Below, piece after piece: positions 34,422-37,301 of a DNA stretch of 37,301 bases. This DNA is from Rhizophagus sp. LPA8_4_AMF (lineage: Eukaryota; Glomeromycota; Glomeromycetes; Glomerales; Glomeraceae), in assembly GCA_021464525.1 (NCBI GenBank), contig JADRCO010000335.1, forward strand, positions 1-37,301, written 5' to 3'. Every line of letters begins with the position of its first letter. The first letter of the stretch is position 1. A program made the position numbers and the translations under genes. The notes under the pieces were generated by a model. That model was given only the letters and a program-made list of their open reading frames with translations. It was not told where the DNA came from and did no database searches.

Positions 34422-34498
34422 TTCCGGATTTGGCTCACTTGATGATCGACATTCCGATCATCAAGTGAGCCCATAATATGTTCTGCGTCAGACCGGAA
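34422..34498. repeat. Hairpin with 17-bp perfect stem and outer TTCCGG/CCGGAA pair
   Basis: GGCTCACTTGATGATCG at 34432-34448 is the exact reverse complement of 34455-34471, with a six-base loop (ACATTC). An outer TTCCGG (about 34422) and CCGGAA (about 34493) extend the symmetry. It lies about 300 bp upstream of the P450 start codon. It could be a small fold-back element or a structured regulatory region; nothing distinguishes these. Confidence 0.6.
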
Positions 34499-34770
34499 AA
34501 TTACGGGATTATATAATTTACATTTCCACACTAAAGTACTACCTGAACATAAAAGGAAATGCCACACTTTCTTGACATCATTTATGTCAAATAATGCGTA
34601 CGCATATTAAAATGGCTAAAGTGTACATGGTTACACTTATATAACTTCTTAATGTGATCTTATCAAGTATTAAACACGCCCACTCAAAAAAAGATATTTA
34701 TTGCACGCTTTCACGTACGCGTTTAAAACATTTCTTCAGTCTTAGTCTTCAATTTTTTAAAATACCAAAT

Positions 34771-36646
34771 ATGACTTTCTTACAAATTATTTTACAAGAC
34801 TTTTTTTTAGCTTCTTCCGGTTTATTTGTTATAATTCTCATTGGCGCTATATATTTATATTCATTCTTTAATACATCTCACTCTACTTCTAATCTCCCTC
34901 CTGTTATTGTTGACGATAAAAATTTTACCAAACCTTTCATTAAAAATGAAAAAAATATCCAAACTCAACAACAATCAGCCTCTTTCCATCCAGATCTTAT
35001 TCCTGATAATATTAAAAAAACTGGTTTAATAACTTATCTGCGCAAAAAACATGAAAATGGACAACGAGTTGTAACAGATTTGCTTTCGATAAATACTATA
35101 TCTGTTATTGATCCCATGGCAATTCGATCTAGTTTTCATATTGGCGACAGGTCTGAAAATAAGTATAGATTTCTTGAACCTATTTGGGGTCAAGATAACT
35201 TGTACGTTCTTAGTGCTGATAGGGCTAAAATCTATAGAAACCTTTTTGTTCCTGCTTTATCCGTTGATGGTGAATTATCATATTATTATTAATCAGTTAA
35301 TTTTTTATTACAAGCAAATTAAATGAATTGTAACTACTTTTATTTTCTTCACTTAGTAATAGCAGATAAGTTTTATGATATTAGAAATTTCGGAATAGAA
35401 ATTGTTGATAAATGGGAGAAAGGGATCCTTACGAAGAATGAAAATGTTATAAGGATTCAAGACCAAGGTCTTGAATTTTCACTAAAAACTACAATAAAAG
35501 CCTTATTTAGGTAATGACCATCAAATTTTTATTGCTTTTTTCTTAAAAGAAAAATAAAACAACTCCTGTTATCTGTTGTTCAATATACTTTGAAATTATA
35601 GTGCAGATTTTCCAAAAAATTTTGATCTAGTCGAGTACAAAAAAATTTATCATGATGTTATAAATAGGCTCTATAATAGGGAATTTGGTTTGATAAGTGA
35701 TGTACGAGATGAAAGAATCCAAAATTCTATTGATTATTTGTTTCAGATTTTACGTATACTGCTTAATAAGAAGAGACAGAGTGCCAATAATAATAAATTA
35801 TTGAAGAGAAGAACACAAAAAAGAGACTTACTTGATATATTGATTTCGGAGAAAGATCCCGAAACAAATCAAAATTTCGATGATGAAAAGGTGCAGTCCG
35901 GAGTCCAGACCAATCCTCGTTTATTTTTTTGTCATATAACCGAAGAAAAATCGCTGAAAATATATATATATATATATATTATTAGATCCAAAATATCATG
36001 TCTCTGTTTTTAACTATTGGATTTCTTTCGACCGGAATTTCAATTGCTTGGGTCGTCTTTTGCATCGCAAAAAGTTCGAAAGTTCAAGAAAAAATTCAAA
36101 ATGAGATCGATCGGTTGTTAAAAGGACGATTGCCATCGTACCATGGTGTGTAAACAATTTTTCTTGTTTCTTTAATGATCATTTTACTTATCAATAAATT
36201 CACTTGGTTAACTAAATCGACCTTTTTCTTATAAATGAGATTTGCTGAACCTCACATATCTCAATCAAGTTATCAAGGAATCGCTGATAAAGCGACCACC
36301 ATTTCCAGTATTGTCTCGTTATCTTGCAAAAAACGAAAATTTGGAGACAATGGGTGGGCAACTTAATCTTCAGAAGGATACTGTATTACTTTATCCGATA
36401 ACATTATCTGAGGATGCTGATTGTCCATTGGATATACATTGTCCATTTGGATTTGGCAACAGGATTTGTCCGGCAGAAAATATGGCAATGATTGAGATTC
36501 AATTAATGACATGCCTTATTGTACAAAAATTTAAAGTTAAATCATGCATACCAGATATAAAAGTTAGTGGCGAGGAAAATATCATTTCAATGGCAAGAAA
36601 TGATATTTATATTGAACTAATTCCAAGGTGCGATATTAGTAAGTGA
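34771..36646 (+). CDS. Cytochrome P450, five exons, 502 residues, atypical motifs
   Basis: Exons are 34771-35269, 35357-35510, 35602-35890, 35986-36145 and 36240-36646. Each intron (87-95 bp) is GT-AG, and the phases (1, 2, 0, 1) give one continuous frame. Residues about 6-31 form an N-terminal membrane anchor, as in ER-bound microsomal P450s. Motifs follow in family order: C-helix region near RAKIYRNLFVPALS, I-helix IGFLSTGISIAWVV (315-338), K-helix LTYLNQVIKESL (372-383), and the haem loop PFGFGNRICPAE with Cys444. The ATG at 34771 was chosen because it precedes the anchor and no ATG lies upstream in frame. Oddities: the I-helix acidic residue and Thr are Leu328-Ser329, the ExxR arginine is Ile384, and the E381-to-Cys444 gap is only 63 residues, so the PERF meander seems missing. 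Family membership is clear; activity is doubtful. The substrate is unknown. Confidence 0.85.
35960..35979. repeat. (TA)n microsatellite inside P450 intron 3
   Basis: About ten TA units, ending six bases before the 3' splice site at 35985. Length variation here could affect splicing, but this is not shown. Confidence 0.6.
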
Positions 36647-36742
36647 AATAAATTTCTTATATACTGTAATAACTCGCAAGCGCTAGTGCAAGTGGTTTTA
36701 ATTTTTTTATAGCTCTCTAGTGTATTACTTTACCTTATGTTA

Positions 36743-36748
36743 AATAAA
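36743..36748 (+). promoter_or_regulatory. Candidate polyadenylation signal of the P450 gene
   Basis: AATAAA about 100 bp after the stop, overlapping a second AATAAA at 36747. An earlier AATAAA directly after the stop (36647) is less plausible as the sole signal. Confidence 0.4.
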
Positions 36749-37229
36749 TAAAAAAATGTAATTTTTTTATTCAATCCCGGATTCTCGGTTTACAAGAATC
36801 AGTTTATAGAAATAAATATGAAAAAGTCCAAGTTTTATTTTATTTTCTTTTCTGCGATAATTATATGTGTAAACAAACTTCAAAGTGAACCTTTTCATTT
36901 TTTTTAAAGAAAAGAAAAATGATTTGAACTATCTGTTCATAACAATGTTAATGCTAAAATTTACAAAAATTTTTCATAAAAGTAGAATAAAAAAAAAAAA
37001 TAGTAAATGTGTACATTATATACGTGTTTGTATTAGCTTAATTAATTTTCGTCTAAGAATTTTGCACTGTCTCTCACCTGTGTATCATTGAAGATTCAAG
37101 TCGGGCGAGTATTTCCTATCTTAAGTATTTCTTCCAGACTATTTTTATTTATTATTCATATGATATAAAAACGTATAGAAAGTTTGCTATAGATTATACA
37201 TCAATTGTTGTGAATAATATAAAACACTG
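36749..37229. other. AT-rich flank downstream of the P450 gene
   Basis: One 68-codon open frame (36885-37091) lacks any recognisable domain. Nothing else is identified before the A-tract. Confidence 0.45.
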
Positions 37230-37252
37230 AATAAATTATAAAAGAATAATGA

Positions 37253-37301
<49 letters not shown>
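37230..37301 (+). repeat. AATAAA plus 48-A tract at the window edge
   Basis: AATAAA at 37230-37235 is followed 18 bp later by an uninterrupted A-run from 37254 to 37301, the end of the window. This is the layout of a polyadenylated transcript end, so a retroposed 3' end (LINE or processed copy) is likely. A contig-edge artefact is possible. The sequence beyond is not visible. Confidence 0.5.

Noticed and set aside
34654-34770. In-frame 39-codon upstream extension of the P450
   Set aside because: It starts from a non-ATG codon. The ATG at 34771 immediately precedes the membrane anchor and is the better start.
36885-37091. 68-codon plus-strand open frame downstream of the P450
   Set aside because: Low-complexity lysine/phenylalanine-rich start, no domain, and no gene-like context.

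Overview
The window looks like nuclear DNA of an arbuscular mycorrhizal fungus of the Glomeromycotina, most likely Rhizophagus or a close relative. This is inferred from very AT-rich sequence, long gene-poor stretches, short GT-AG introns of about 70-105 bp, and the genes themselves: a BTB-BACK-TLDc protein, an F-box/LRR-like protein and a cytochrome P450, all from families expanded in that lineage. There are also many decayed mobile-element fragments. No database search was run.

Layout. Positions 1-8.5 kb hold no gene I can support. They carry short inverted-repeat elements: two opposite copies of one MITE-like family near 3.54 and 5.27 kb, a 290-bp fold-back at 4.31-4.60 kb and a nested hairpin element near 7.0 kb. 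A degenerate tandem array of about 110-bp units lies at 7.44-8.06 kb. From 8.5 to 13.26 kb lies a decayed composite element. Two arms of about 1.07 kb in inverted orientation (8705-9782 and 12193-13253) each hold the convergent 3' ends of two broken genes (called A and B here), and the interior continues gene B on the minus strand. Positions 13.3-26.5 kb are a graveyard of plus-strand coding remnants: a probable F-box/LRR scrap, a PD-(D/E)XK nuclease pseudogene, a GRF-like zinc-finger pseudogene and scraps I cannot name.

The gene-bearing part is 26.5-36.7 kb, with all genes on the plus strand. First comes a BTB-BACK-TLDc gene (two exons, 26510-27985) that has lost its expected start codon and carries a one-base frameshift in exon 1. 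Its 3' flank holds a 5'-truncated LINE tail with a poly(A) tract and a perfect 15-bp target-site duplication. Next is an intact single-exon 538-residue F-box/LRR-like gene (29122-30738). Last is a five-exon P450 gene (34771-36646) that splices into one open 502-codon frame but departs from the family in its core motifs. The window ends in a 48-A tract preceded by AATAAA, which looks like the 3' end of a retroposed sequence or a contig edge.

The genes do not form a pathway or operon. The picture is of lineage-expanded families beside their own decayed copies, interleaved with transposon debris. I found no RNA gene, CRISPR array or prokaryotic feature, and no clearly new system. The items most worth a second look are the inverted-arm element with its convergent gene pair and the P450 with altered catalytic motifs.
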